A DNA stretch of 64,000 nt from Rhyacophila brunnea (GCA_022495005.1 JAGYXB010000831.1:62001-126000), one strand, 5' to 3'; counted from the first letter of the stretch, positions 11,900-24,307 are shown. Program-made: numbers and translations. The notes: generated by a model not told the origin, from the sequence alone.

Positions 11900-14880
11900 G
11901 CAGCTTATATGACCAGGCTTATGTGTTTTAATTAATAATTATAGAGATGGGAGTCCAAACATATTGCAACGATAGAAAAAAAACATCCTCGGGGATCCTG
12001 TATATTTTCATTCAAACTCTTACAATTGAGGAAAGTGTACCTCTTTTTTTTTGCATTCGAAAATGACTCTTATTCCAAACTGGGGCATGATTCAGTGATT
12101 TCTATAGGCTAACCGCAGAATGCTCCATTTGGGAGAAGATTCAACATTTTTGGTAACAAATTATGATCAAAATGTCACTTAATTCAGAATGAAAACCAAT
12201 AAGTTAAGAATGTCTATGTGCCACTATTGATAGAATATAATTAGTTAGTTATTATGATGCAATCAATTACTTCAGTATTAGTTTATCTAAACTGTGTTTT
12301 CATTCTCGTCTTTACCAAAAAATCTTATTTATTTTAAAAAGGCTACAGTGTCTATGTTAAACAATCGATTTCTTTATACAACAATTCCATGACTTACGCA
12401 TTCACATATTCCTATTATTATTATGTTCAACTTGGGCGTATAATATAAATTAATTTCTTCCATTTGATATTATCTTTTAGTTTTTTAAGAGGAAGTACAA
12501 TAATTTCAGTTACATTATTAATCACAGTGGTATAATTGAATTGCATTTTTGATCTTTCTCGAAATTGTACTATTTTTGATCAAGTGCCAAATACTGAATT
12601 CGAAATCTATTACCATACCAATTTTAATTTAGGGCCTAATGCATAGTAATACATCTGTACCTTAGAGCTGAAAGTGCGGAAGTCACATTTTTATCATTTT
12701 TGAGTTAAGTATGCAGATTTAAATGTGTATTCACGTTCTCTTATGCTGAAAATTTGGGAGTCCTATGACACATGGTTTTCAAAATACTTATTTCTAAAAT
12801 GACGGCAGTCCAATTATTATACTTTAATTTAAACTAGTGGACTTATGCTTCAGTTGTTAGTAGTACTTAAATAAAAAAAAAAAATGATAAACTTGTTTCA
12901 CCCCTGTCAGTGAAATTAAAATAAAAGTCACATTATAATATTTTGTAAACAGAAATCAAGTAAATACAGTTTCAGACAAATCAAGATTGTAAATAAAATT
13001 TATGCCAGGAATAAATACTACCTATTTATTTAATTAAAACCATTAAATTATTGAATGTTTACATTCACCATTAATTAAATATGAATACAGTATGCGTATA
13101 AGTATCATGCATATATGTATATAGTAGTGTTCATAATTTTACCGTTGTAAGTGTGTCAATTAAAAAATACTTTAATAGTTTACATGAAATCAGATTTTTT
13201 TTTAAACAGCAGCCAGCACTTTTGTGTTTGTCACTGTTTGCTGTCAGAGCTTTCTTTATTAGTTGGTTCTACTTAACATCTACATTCTATGCATCAGGCC
13301 CTTAATTTTGATGGTGTGTATTAATCGCGCCACAATTTAGTGTTTGAATCAAAGATGATAAAGGAATATTTTTCTTGCCTTCAACATCTTTGGTTAGAAA
13401 AGTATTGATTTATGCTACAAATTAGATGAAAGTTTTGTGGGTACAAAGCATACGTTATAATTGCAATTTACGATATAGTCATATCTTTGATAAATCTGAT
13501 CTTTCCACTGTAGATCTAGAAAGGATCTATTTTCTTATACCAAAAGTAATTTTAGATAATTATTTAAAATGTAAGATAGTACCTAATATAAACATGAACA
13601 TTCTATAATAACTATTATTTATGATTTTCAATGAAGGAATAGTGGAGTTTTTTTTTTAATAGAAATATACTTGAAAAATTCATGCATACCTAATCTAATT
13701 TTTTCCATGTAGTATAAACTGTCATTTCAAACGTGTTTTTATTTTGTAATATATACACAGTTTAATAATATTAATAGCCAGCCCTTTACCCAGATTACAG
13801 TGTATTCAGTATTAATGTTCATAATAAAATTTGGTAACATTTAATTCGGATTTTATTTTTGGTTATAACAACGTCCTTAGTATTCAAATTGTTTTGATAA
13901 GACATAATCAATATGGTCACTGCTAATACGGATAATCCAAGTTGTAATCAGGGCTAACATTTTTTTTATTGTTTTGTCACATAATATATAACTCCATTTA
14001 TAATTATCTGATCAGTCTTTGCATTTTATAAAAAAAACAGTTGATTCAATATTAGCGCCGTCTAGACGCTCATGCTTTACCACAAGCTCGTGTATATGGA
14101 TGGGAAAACTGTAGCTCGCGCAAACTGAAAAGTGCTGTAAAAGTGTCCCGTATTTTTTGTACTAACTATACCGCGCAGGCAAGTCGCTGAGGTCTAGCCG
14201 GTGCATTAATCAAATGTCTTGGAATAGTTATGTGAATCAAATCCTTCGTAATATTATTTTTTACGTACTCGGTTCACAGAAATTTTACTGCACAGAGGTA
14301 TTCTGAGAAACATATTCTTTTCACGTATCTGTTTGCACGCGTACTATGTTATAAACATGTGTTGAATGTTGTGAATTTGCGTCATTCATGTTTGTGTCAC
14401 ATATTAAACTAAAATTAACTGTATATTTGATCTATTTCATAATTTTATTCCATGTGTATGGTGTGTTTCATAATATAATGTTAATGCAACGATTTCTGTA
14501 GTCTTATCAAGATATTATATAAATTTTATTTCGTTTAATTTTCGTTATGCTTTAATGGACAATAGAAATTGAGAATTATAATGATTATAATAAACTAGAG
14601 GAAGAACAAATTCTTCTGGCATTGTGGCCTCTATGAAATCACTTTGCAACGGTGTTGGTGTCATTTGAAAGTGACATTACCAACACCTACCTGAATTAGT
14701 CGCCTGCACTGCCTGAAGAATTTGACACCATTCTACCTACATAATATATGAGTAATGATGTCCGCTCTTTCTTCATGAATATACTATCAATTCTCTGTAG
14801 TAGATTAATTGCATTTTTAAATAATCGCACATAACATGTTATTTGTCGAATTCACACCAGAAATTATGTTGATATAATAA
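11900..14880. other. Intergenic stretch, no gene recognised
   Basis: Low-complexity AT-rich DNA with many stops on all frames. A short hairpin at about 14650-14690 (GGTGTTGGT pairing with ACCAACACC) is the only local structure seen. I see no exon, RNA gene or bounded element. Confidence 0.4.
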
Positions 14881-14889
14881 TATGTGTTG

Positions 14890-15138
14890 CAGTGGCAAAG
14901 GGTAGAGGCCTCTGTTAACATTCAACAAATAGTGCACACTAAACTTTGTCAGTCATACTTATTTGTTTTCGTTGAATTAAGAATATATATTACAGATGGT
15001 GTTCGTTAGTTTTTTTAAATTCATTAAGCCCTGCCAAACCAAACCATAATTGATAAAAAATATTTTATAGATAAATCGAAGTTTAGTGTGCACTATTTAT
15101 GTCGGATCCTAACAGCCTACCTCCACCCTTCGTCACTG
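14890..15138 (+). mobile_element. hAT-like MITE, CAGTGGCGAAGGG family
   Basis: 249 bp with ends CAGTGGCAAAGGGTAGAGG and, inverted, CAGTGACGAAGGGTGGAGG. Flanks ATGTGTTG and ATGTATCG agree at 6 of 8 bases, fitting an old 8-bp duplication. It is the shortest copy of a family also at 35936, 38963, 44876, 46968 and, partly, 61440-61988. Confidence 0.75.
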
Positions 15139-16080
15139 ATGTATCGTAATACCTCGTTCATTACTCACTGATTCTGATGTAGTTCATTTTGTACTATATT
15201 TTTTTATTGTACATCTGAAGAAACAGTGCCTTCGTGCTGTGAAATTATAAATGTTAAAAAATACTTATTATAATTATTAAGCACAAAATGTATTGAAGTT
15301 GTTAAAATGAATGCCTAAATGTTGCCTTAAATCTTGCATACGATTATCGTGTAATAATTTATATATAGGAGATTACAACACAACTTTATTGTCAAATTTT
15401 TGACATCATTTAATTATAAGTCAATGAATTATTTTGTTATTGCTTTTATAAACAATATTATGTATCAGCTTTTTGAATTCACCTTATTCATTCATAATAC
15501 AAAATTTTGAGATCTTGTTCAAGTCCACTAGAATCGGAATTATATTTTGAAAATAACCGTATCATTGTTAAATAAAAATTATTTGTTTTAGAAAAATATT
15601 TAAAATAAAATCTACTGTAGAGGAGATATGCGAACGTCAACTTGATAATATATTCTGATATGAAATCCATTCACCTCTCATAAATTTTAGTTAGTTTCCT
15701 CGTTTGTGTCATTTGAACAAGTTGGCAAAAATGAATAATATTTTGGGCAATCAACAATTATTATTACATAATCTTATGTTCCTATAATCTAATTTGGTAT
15801 GGGGCTGAGATTTTCACAAATAAATTGGTGCCTTATGAAAAAAAATGTAATTTTTGTAACTTACTGTTTATAAAATATATTTTACAATAAATATTATTTT
15901 CCAAAAATATGCTTTGTTTTTTTGATGCGATAGTATGTAATAGTTTTATGATACGCAGGTTTCCTTTGGGTTAATTTGAAAATGGAAGGCGGTTACCGGA
16001 ATAAAGACACGGATAGTTATATTATACAAGGGGAGTTCCACAACTTCGCGGAATGGTGGTGAAAGTAGCTAGTTTTTTTT

Positions 16081-16316
16081 TCTGACCATGTCCGATCCTA
16101 ATAGGATCATATGGACCTCCACAGAGTGGAGGTTTGTATTAACAGATTTTATTTTACGAGAAATGGATGTCAGCCACTTGCTCAACCTACTAGGTCCATA
16201 CTCTGGCTCATACACAAATTGAAAAATAATATGTGTACTTGCCAGACCCAGGATTCGAACCTGGGAATCACGGCGCCATAGGCTGACTCTTAAGCCGCGC
16301 GGCCATCGTGGGGTAG
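16081..16316 (-). repeat. SINE family A, best copy
   Basis: On the minus strand it begins with a tRNA-like head holding an A-box-like TGGCCGCGCGGCTTAAG and a B box GGTTCGAATCC, then the family body and an A-rich 3' end (a T run on the plus strand at 16072-16081). The most complete copy here and a good query for the family. Confidence 0.8.
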
Positions 16317-16532
16317 CAAATATTGGGGTTAAAATATATTTTTTTTTTGTTACTTAACCCTTTTTAAGTAGACTTGTGCAATTTCAAGTTGATTGTTCCA
16401 TTAAATCTCCTTCAATCAATGACATTATTAATGGACAACGCACTCAATACAGTAGCTAGCAATTAAATTCACGCACAGCGACATTCGCACATGTATAGGT
16501 AGACGTCACGCAATTTCCATTATATGATATCA

Positions 16533-16732
16533 CGCATCGGGAATTTATAGCAATATCACCTTTACTGTAATGGCGTTAGAATACTATTTCTAGTGTCAAT
16601 GTTCATTTGAGTGAACCCGTTCGAACCGAACCGTTCGGCAGACCCGACTAAAAGCATCGGGAATTTATGGCAATATCACCTTTATTGTAATGGCGTTAGA
16701 ACAGATTATGCTATTCGGCAGACCCGACTAAA
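16533..16732 (+). repeat. Imperfect direct duplication beside the mariner
   Basis: The block starting GCATCGGGAATTTAT with CAATATCACCTTTA and TAATGGCGTTAGAA occurs twice (about 16534 and 16654), each followed by TTCGGCAGACCCGACTAAAA. The second unit is shorter. It may be part of an older repeat into which the mariner inserted. Confidence 0.6.
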
Positions 16733-16833
16733 AAGTGAGTGTCATTTTTATTCCCAGATGATTCGTCCATATTAATGTCATTGCCTTCAATATTCAAAAG
16801 AACAAATGAAAGTCTATGATAATTTTTTAAAAT

Positions 16834-17033
16834 ATGTCAAATATTCAGCTCCATGCAGTAATTAAATTCCTCACAAAACAAGGAAGAGGTGTGGAAACCT
16901 TCCAAAATGAAATGAAATTGGTTTATGGCACTCTTTGTTGTGGTAAATTTTACAAATGGTCACATTTATTCAAACAAGGTAGAGAGTCATTAGAAGATGA
17001 TGACCGTTGTGGAAGGCCAAGTGACGTCACTAC
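16834..17033 (+). pseudogene. mariner transposase, N-terminal part, interrupted
   Basis: The ORF opens MSNIQLHAVIKFLTKQGRGV, about 67 residues with the mariner helix-turn-helix pattern and the segment SLEDDDRCGRPSDVTT that ends the first DNA-binding half in this family. It then runs into foreign DNA starting AGGGATTCCAATCCCGGG. The continuation (EMVLKINDALMENGRL) is found 4.2 kb downstream at 21212. This shows a mariner split by a later insertion, not a short gene. Confidence 0.8.
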
Positions 17034-17556
17034 TAGGGATTCCAATCCCGGGATCCTGGACTGTTTTCGATACCTATGAATCCCGGAATTGGTAAACATA
17101 ATTTTACAATAATATATATATATAAAACATTATTAAACATAAACATATTTCGGGATTGATCAATTTTTACGGAAAATAAAATATAACAGAAAAAATACTT
17201 TTGTAAACTGAGTTTGAGTGAAGTTTGATTTATTACCCATGTGTTGCCAATTCATTTTATTTTTTAAAGATTGGAAAAAAATGCTTCGCACTTTTAACAA
17301 TGTGATTCCACCATGATCTCATACTTTTTACGGCAGTTTCATATTTGGCTGATTAATTAGATTTATGAAGCAGAAAGGCCATTAAACATGATTTACTTTA
17401 CTATTTTAAAATTTGATAACCCTTTCATTAAGTCAACAGCAATCTCATATAACATAATATGTGAACACTAAACACAATATTGATTCTACGAAATTTTATA
17501 AATGAAAATTGTTTAGATTTGTAAACAGTTTTAACATAAATTAAAAATTACACATA

Positions 17557-17946
17557 ATATCGTCGGTGGTTTGTAAAAAGGGCGAATCAACCACTTTGGC
17601 GAAATCGAGATTTTAATGAAAATACAATATGTACCCCACTAGCTTTGTTCTGCAAAAACGGCAAATTTTTATCACCACAGGAAAGTACTTAAAAACGATA
17701 ATCGACTAAAATTAAATTAATTAAAATTACGAAATAAAAGCAAATGTGACATATTAGGCCATTTAAAATATTATATAATAATACCTATTATAATGACAGT
17801 ATTCTTTCTAAGCTTTATTATAAACTTGTTAGATATTTATAATCATCTACAGGTAAAAAACAAATAAATGTCAAAAAGTTAAAAGTCCTCCTCCTGTAAA
17901 GTAGCATTTTGGTTAATTCGCCCTTTTTATGAAACACTGGCGATAT
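17557..17946 (+). mobile_element. MITE with TAAAAAGGGCGAAT termini, nested in element H
   Basis: Left terminus ATATCG then TTTGTAAAAAGGGCGAATCA; right terminus, inverted, ATATCG then TTTCATAAAAAGGGCGAATT. About 390 bp and noncoding. Confidence 0.6.
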
Positions 17947-18336
17947 GTACGATTCAGGTAACATCCGTGAAGTGAATTTGAGATATAGAGTAAATAATAA
18001 TCAAGAAACATTTAGTTAGACATTTCAGCCATTTATTCGTACACCTAAGCTGTTTATTTTTATAGAAAGTAAACTATTGCGCACTACCAGAAAATGCTAT
18101 TCTGGAGACCCACTGGTCACAGGGAGAATTACCGGATAATAAACAACCATTTTTTGCTGCCTTACGCTATTGTAACAACATCGGAAAACACTAAAAAAAC
18201 TAGCACGTCATGCTTTGGTAATACTTCGGTCATATTATTCAGAATAATATTTTCATTACTTAAATCTTTAATTTTTTTTAATATTGTATTTATCGTCGAC
18301 ATAGTGTTATTTTTTATTCTAATTGAACTTGTATTT

Positions 18337-20954
18337 CGTCACCGTTCAGGCAAAAGTCACCAACCCTAAAACATAGTTTTGAGATATCGCCATTTGAAAG
18401 TTTGGAGGTGAAGGAAAAATCAGCTCTTAATGTTTTTAAGGTTTTATCTACATTACATTATTTTCTCATGTCTTCTTAATAATTTCTTTAAGGTACTTTT
18501 ACTTTTTGATGCTAATTAAAACATCTGGAAGGTTTTGAAGGAGGCAAGGTAGCTCAATTATGGTTTCATGACTTTTGCTTGTTAATAATCTGAACAATGT
18601 TAGCCAAAAGAAGGATAGTAAAAGGTAGTGATATAAGTAATAATACAGATAATGTGGTAAATAATAAGTTTTATTGAATGAAATAGTCTTTTAACATGTT
18701 TATTTTTTATGTTTTAAGATATAAATACCTAAAGTAAATGAATTAAGGGTTTTTTTTAATGAAATCTAATGCTAATAACAAACCAATGAAAATTATGAAA
18801 ATTAAGTAATAACATAATGAAAGTAATGAAAGATTAACAAATAATAATTAAAAACTACTCCTCTGTATCAATTCCGACATCAGGTTCTGCATTCCTATCA
18901 ATAACGCTGGTTGAGCTCGGCAGAGATTGGTACCAGTGGTGGAATTCTTATGGTATCACACCTTTTTCACATAATACCATTAAATCTTTATGCTTTTGTG
19001 AACTTATTGATAGAGGCTTATAAATACGCCTTTGACAATTCATTCGGAAAGGTTGGAGCACGATTCCGAAGTGCAATATTAATTTGTAAATATTCGCCGG
19101 AATGGCCATATCGATATTCTATAATTAAACGACAATTTTTTTCAAATCTGAAGCATTTCACCTTTAATCAGTTAAGTTTTTGTCCAGCCGTGTTCCTGGT
19201 TTTCTTTTTTAATATTTGTTTGGACAGAAAGACCCAAATCATATAAATCGCTGTATTTTAGTTATTTTGTGGTATACGGTGTCGCAGTTTTCTTATTGCG
19301 ATTAAATTGAGCAGCTGGAAAAATGTTTATCCAGTCATGCATTCATGAATCTCTTCTATTTCGCAATGGCACTGTGCATACTGTCACATTTAATCATTGA
19401 ATGGATCCGGGATCTAAAAATTTTTGCTCCAATACTTCAATATTGTCTGAGTTCTGCACCACCTACATCAAAAGGGTCAAAATATTTTGATTGAGGTTCT
19501 GGCCACCGCACGTGTCACTAAAAATGGACACTTCTTTTATATTGCTTGGCAAGTTAGTTTGATAACTATACAAGCATGTACCAATCTCTATGCTACCACG
19601 CTTGCCATTTATGTCATGCCAAGCATAACAGAAAGCATTATTAGGCGGTGTTCCTTCATAAATTGTCAAATTGTAGCAACAGAGTTTTCTGCTGTAATAC
19701 AGAGATAAGATATCGCTACTTGGAATCTGTAAAACAATCTGCAAATAAAAGGTTACTGTTGCAAAAGTGTTTTCTCGAGTTGCCCTTTATTTGTCCATAG
19801 CTTTGTCGGTGTTGGCTTCTCAATCCCTGTTTTATGTTCGGTGTAGTTTTGCTCCAACTGTTTCTTCTCGTCGCCGTCCTTCATTGCGTTATGAGCAGAG
19901 AGCACACTGGTCTCTTCTTTTCTCGGCAAACCCTTTCTTCTCTGCCATCCTTAAAAAAATAGTATTGCTTCACATTCAATCGTTTCTTGAGAGGTGGCTT
20001 TACCATTCTGCATTTAATTTCAACAGTCTTTGTGTTCTTCAGTATAAAATCCTTTTGACGACAATAGTCACCCAGACTCCAGTATTCAGAGCATATTAAT
20101 ACTCTTTGTTCTTCAGTACACTTCGTGGAGCAATTGAATATGCATTTAGTGCAGCTGGCTGTTTTGTGAGTTTTGGCAATAAACGCCCGTTTTTTTGTTT
20201 CCTAGGCATTTCCAGAATTCCTAAGATCTTTTACAACATTACGAGTCCAAGTAGAAGGATCTGATTTGCGCTACCGACTTATTTTGTTGGTATGTTGCTC
20301 GCATTCTGAAAACTAAACTATGTGGTCAAGAAAATATCACAGATAACAGAACTCCTGTTCGACGAAGAGTATTACGAAGTAATAAAGTATTACGAAGTAT
20401 TACGGTATCTAGTAAAATAACAACAAAACAATCCACAATCGAAACAATAGCGTAACCCGAAGATCCAAACGTTCAATGGCAGGTGACAAAATGCATAATC
20501 ATGGACGAAACTGACCATAAACGAAAAATAATTGTCAATCACAACTCTCTATGGTTGGATGGTGACTTTTGCTTGTTTATTTCGTCATCACTGTGCTGCA
20601 TTTACGAGCAGACAAAAGTCACCATTACGCTATGGTGAGTTTTGTTTGATTTAATTTAGACCAAAGCGATCTTATTATAACAAGCTAAGGTAAACTATTC
20701 CTGTTTGGTTATTTTTGCGTATTTCAGACAAGTGTTAGAAGTTTTCAAATGACAAATTAGTAAAACTCACCATCCATAGTATAGTGACTTTGCTTGTTAA
20801 GATTTTATCGAAAGTCATTAAGTGGAAAACAAATAATTCGGATTTAAGCAACATTTTACTAACTAATGTACCGTGGTGACTTTATGCTTCGGGTGACATA
20901 CTCAACTCAAAACAGCCATTTTCAAGGTTGGTGACTTTTGCCTGAACGGTGACG
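18337..20954 (-). mobile_element. 2.6 kb DNA transposon X with long TIRs and subterminal repeats
   Basis: Near-identical TIRs of about 30 bp: CGTCACCGTTCAGGCAAAAG then TCACCAACC at the left, and the exact inverse at 20926-20954, flanked by ATTT on both sides. The core TGACTTTTGCTTG recurs inside both ends (about 18569, 20563, 20781 and inverted at 20611), as expected for transposase-binding sites. A decayed transposase lies between them on the minus strand. Confidence 0.7.
18890..20330 (-). pseudogene. Decayed transposase of element X (SDxCGGQN family)
   Basis: On the minus strand, 19744 down to 19463 is open and includes LYYSRKLCCYNLTIYEGTPP, AFCYAWHDINGKRGSIEIGT and SIFSDTCGGQNLNQN. Beyond a stop the similarity continues (VVQNSDNIEVLEQKFL; further on MHDWINIF, NKKTATPYTTK), and upstream there is a CALCSQRNE segment. 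These match a large, poorly named insect/cnidarian protein family with an RNase-H-like core in which SDxCGGQN and a following HSxMExDSxHSAIE block are conserved; that second block appears only in broken form. Several stops and frame changes make it inactive. Superfamily not assigned. Confidence 0.6.
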
Positions 20955-21211
20955 ATTTGTTATCTTTTCATAAATAAATAAAACTGTTTTACTCTCACAT
21001 TATTATTTATATTACAATATTATTTACTCCATTCAACCTATGTATTTCCAAGATTGAATGTACGCAATATTAACAATAAATGTCTTAAATGGTATCAATT
21101 ATACTAGATTTATATTGACTGATTTGATCAATGTTTTTTGTATATATAAAAATTTAATATTAACTATCGAAAAAATTGCCAATCCCGAGATCAAAATTTT
21201 GGCTCAGGATT

Positions 21212-21745
21212 GGATTCCCTGAAATGGTATTAAAAATCAACGATGCGCTTATGGAAAATGGTCGTCTAAAACTAATCGAAATCGCAGAAACATTCATTCT
21301 AACCAAAACAACAATTTCCAGAATTATACACGAAAATCTTGGGATGTCAAAGGTAAACGCAAGATAGGTGCCACGAATGCTGATGCCACATCAAAAAACT
21401 TACCATGTGGAATGTACTAAGCAGTTTTTAAAGCAATCTGGCGTTAATCAAGAGGAACTTATCAACAAAATTGTTAAGGGAGATGAAGCGTGGCTTAATT
21501 ATGACTGAGTTAAAACAGGAGTCCACGTAGTGCATGGACTCCTGTTTCCATGAAACTGACATGAAACATTCCTGACTCCATGAAAAGGGTGGTTCAGCCC
21601 CCAAGAAGTTTAAGGTCATACCATCGGCTGGGAAGGTGATGGCAACAGTGTATTGTGATTCACAAGGAATCCTGTTAATAGATTATAAACAAAAAGGCAC
21701 CAACGTCACAGGACAGTACTATGTTAATATTTTAACGAAAAAAAA
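21212..21745 (+). pseudogene. mariner transposase, C-terminal part
   Basis: Continues the mariner of 16834: EMVLKINDALMENGRLKLIE, the second HTH (TKTTISRIIHENLGMSKVNA), then after a stop at 21365 QKTYHVECTKQFLKQS and KIVKGDEAWLNYD with the first catalytic D, another break, and KVIPSAGKVMATVYCDSQGI with LLIDYK holding the second catalytic D. The usual YWD is YCD. The element stops near YYVNILTK, so the third acidic residue and the 3' TIR are missing. A small inverted duplication (GGAGTCCA...TGGACTCC, about 21520-21543) sits at the second break. Confidence 0.8.
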
Positions 21746-21924
21746 TAATTATATTTTAATAAAATTATTTATTGAAATCGCAACAAAATAACCATATTTT
21801 TGTTATTTTACGAATAAGTTTTAATTCCACAGTCAGTGAGTTAAAGGTTACATATGCTATGTGCAATTGTTTCATATTTACGTATTTTGCCAAATATTTC
21901 CGATACAATATTTCACGGTGAAGT

Positions 21925-22335
21925 GTGATTCGGCGAATTGCATACGTACAAGTTTCCGGAGACGTTATTTGGCGGCCTTCTAGGACGCCGGAATCCGGTC
22001 AGGTTGAAGAACAGGAAGGCCAGGTTGAGGTTCTTTTCTGGCATCCGCAACACGTGGTTGAGGCAGGTCCAACATCGCCTCTTCATTCTCAGCGTGATGA
22101 GAAGCTGCTTGGTGCGTTCTCTTATCTCCTCATAGCTCTTAAAGTCATACCACCATACAACCAGTATCCGTTACAAACATCTGTTTTCGAAGCTCAGAAT
22201 ACGGTTGCTCTGAGCCTTCGTAAGGTGCCATGATTCAGTGTCGTAAAGCAGCACCGTCAAAATGCAAGCATCGAATAGGCGGCATCTGGTTTTGACCGAG
22301 TACGATTATATTCACGATTGTTAGTCCCAGCAACG
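21925..22335 (-). pseudogene. Non-LTR retrotransposon (RTE/BovB-like) reverse transcriptase tail
   Basis: On the minus strand the sequence gives CRLFDACILTVLLYDTESWH, RILSFENRCL, WWYDFKSYEEIRERTKQLLI and RRCWTCLNHVLRMPEKNLNL. These match the region after the RT domain of RTE-like LINEs (LLYGSETW...FENRCLRRIL...GHVLRMP). Stops and a frame change make it a dead 5'-truncated fragment. Confidence 0.75.
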
Positions 22336-22366
22336 TTCAACTTGATGCGGAGTGTCTGGGACTAAC
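22320..22366. repeat. Perfect 11-bp inverted repeat
   Basis: GTTAGTCCCAG (22320-22330) and CTGGGACTAAC (22356-22366) with a 25-nt loop, between the LINE fragment and the Helitron-like end. Probably a TE remnant; function not evident. Confidence 0.5.
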
Positions 22367-22750
22367 ATATGATTATATATTTATATATAGAAATGATTGT
22401 TTGTTTGTTTGTTTGTCTGTCTGTCCTGATTGTGATGAAGCTTTGGTGAGTTGTTGTGCGCACAGGGACAATCACTACAAGGTTTCTGAATTAGTACAAC
22501 AATCTTCTTCTATTTCTATTCTATCTTCTTCTATTCGTATGCGTTCCCATACCAAATTTGGAAAATCCATGCTTCTCACATGGACAGCTGTAATATGTGG
22601 GCTGCTCACGCGTTGGAAAACCTTCTAATTTATTCATGTACAGTACGGAAAAACAAAAAATATTGACTATCCAAAAATCCAATAAACAATTAAAACACAA
22701 ACAATTTCTTTCTTTGAGTGGCATTGCAGCGCATGCCGGGTACTCGCTAG
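22365..22750 (+). mobile_element. Nonautonomous Helitron-like element
   Basis: The 3' end carries a short hairpin (GGCAT...ATGCC) about 15 nt before CTAG followed by T, the standard Helitron terminus. The 5' side has the AAATGATTGTTTGTTTG then TCTGTCTGTC pattern frequent in insect nonautonomous Helitrons. No Rep/helicase. The exact 5' TC end is uncertain. Confidence 0.5.
22395..22426 (+). repeat. TTTG/TCTG microsatellite
   Basis: Four TGTT-type units followed by TCTG units, part of the Helitron-like 5' region. Confidence 0.8.
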
Positions 22751-23202
22751 TCATTCAATAAAAACTTAGTACTCAAATTTGGATAGAAATAATATTAAGT
22801 AATTCGTAAATATTATTTTATTTTGGCATGGCGTGTTCATTTTCATGGAAGCTTTAATAAAAATATAACAGATGTCTCTGCAAGTACGATAATTTCATGT
22901 AAATTATAATAATTATCATTTTATTATTATAAAATCACCGAAAAATTAAATTATGTTCATAATATTCAATAATAATACAATTAATATGACATGATTTTTT
23001 ACAATGTAATTTTTACTTAACTCAATTGGCTGGCGTTACGTAGTAGAACAGCACTACAATAATTATTATTGTTATTGTAACAATTTCGACAATAATTGTT
23101 GTGTTAATAATATTGAATGCTTTTTTTATAACTATTAACATCTTCTTACAAGTCATCTATCCTCACTGCTGAGGATCACACTCTCTGTCCTGTACCGTTT
23201 TT

Positions 23203-24307
23203 AAAAAAATCGGTGTGTGTACTTATGTACGCACGTTAGAAGTTATACTTCTTTGGCGTAACAAAACAAAAAAATCTCAAAACCTGTGTTGAAAAATTTA
23301 GCAAACCGCTATTTTGACCATCTTTGCTTAAACAGATGACTGTACAACTATTTTCGTTAACAATAATAATTTATTACAAATCAAAAGTAAAACATAGCCT
23401 ATTTAATGGTTTAACTGAAATGTGATATTGGCTTTTGTGATGAAATATAATAATTTTTATTGTCTTCGATTACTATAAGCTGCTAATAAATAAATTGACA
23501 TGGGATATACAACAAATATTATCCTAAACTGTAAAAATATGTATTTTTGTGTATGAAATATCTAAATATTGTAAATTTACAACATACCATTGTTTGAATT
23601 ATTTACCTACTCAACATTCACAAAATTTATTTATTTATTGATATATAATTTTACTCATAAATAATACTTACATAAATATAGCCTCAAATCGTGATACACA
23701 ACCTTTACAATGAAAAATAAATATACCTATACTCCAATATAAATAAAGTTTTATGAATATAAATTACCAGTGTAGAATGTTAGTCTCCAGAAATTTGTTT
23801 ATAAACATATAGGTATATTTTATAACACAATATTGGTTATGTTTACAACACATGTTATTTACTTGCTTGTATTGAACGACTATGCGCATGCGCGTGTCCG
23901 CTTGTGAAATGAAAAATGAATAATGATAATAAAAGTTGCAACATGCAGTCTTTACCCAACCGGCCCAAGCCACAGCCCTCAATATCACAGCTGAAAATTA
24001 CAAACCTCCAGCATATAGAACACCCGAACGTCGCCGCGCAAAATAAAAGTTGCGACATTCAGTCTTTACCCAACCGACCCAAGCCACAGCCCTTAATATC
24101 ATAGCTGAAAATAATAAACCTCCATCATTTAGAACACTCGAACGTCGCCGCGTAAAATAAATTATGTTGCATAGGCGGGAAAAACTTCCATCCCATGCCA
24201 AATAAATGCGTTACATTTGCGCGCGAAACTTTGTCACACGCCAAAAATACACTCTGATCTGTTTTCCCAAAAGCGCATAAAGAAGTGTAACTTCAATAAC
24301 TTCAAAA
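23203..24307 (+). mobile_element. Family G TIR element, largest copy
   Basis: Left end CGGTGTGTGTACTTATGTAC with GTTAGAAGTTATACTTCTTT; right end AAAGAAGTGTAACTTC. Shares internal blocks with the copies at 6340 and 62203. It contains a tandem duplication at 23928-24155. No transposase. Confidence 0.65.
23928..24155 (+). repeat. Tandem duplication of a 114-bp unit inside family G
   Basis: Units 23928-24041 and 24042-24155 both begin AATAAAAGTTGC and end CGTCGCCGCG plus a few bases. The related copy at 62203 has only one unit, so the duplication is specific to this copy. Confidence 0.85.

Larger units (their letters stand above)
17035..21220 (+). mobile_element. 4.2 kb DNA element H inserted in the mariner
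   Basis: Left end AGGGATTCCAATCCCGGG and right end, inverted, AGGGAATCCAATCCTGAG form short TIRs. Inside the left part is a further AATCCCGGAATTGG repeat. The host mariner resumes in frame right after it. I do not see a clear target duplication. Internally it carries a 390-bp MITE and the 2.6 kb element X; its own coding part, if any, is lost. AGGGATT ends resemble those of element 36717-37408. Confidence 0.6.

Noticed and set aside
14645..14690. Hairpin GGTGTTGGT...ACCAACACC as a pre-microRNA
   Set aside because: The stem is only about 13 paired bases, too short for a miRNA precursor.
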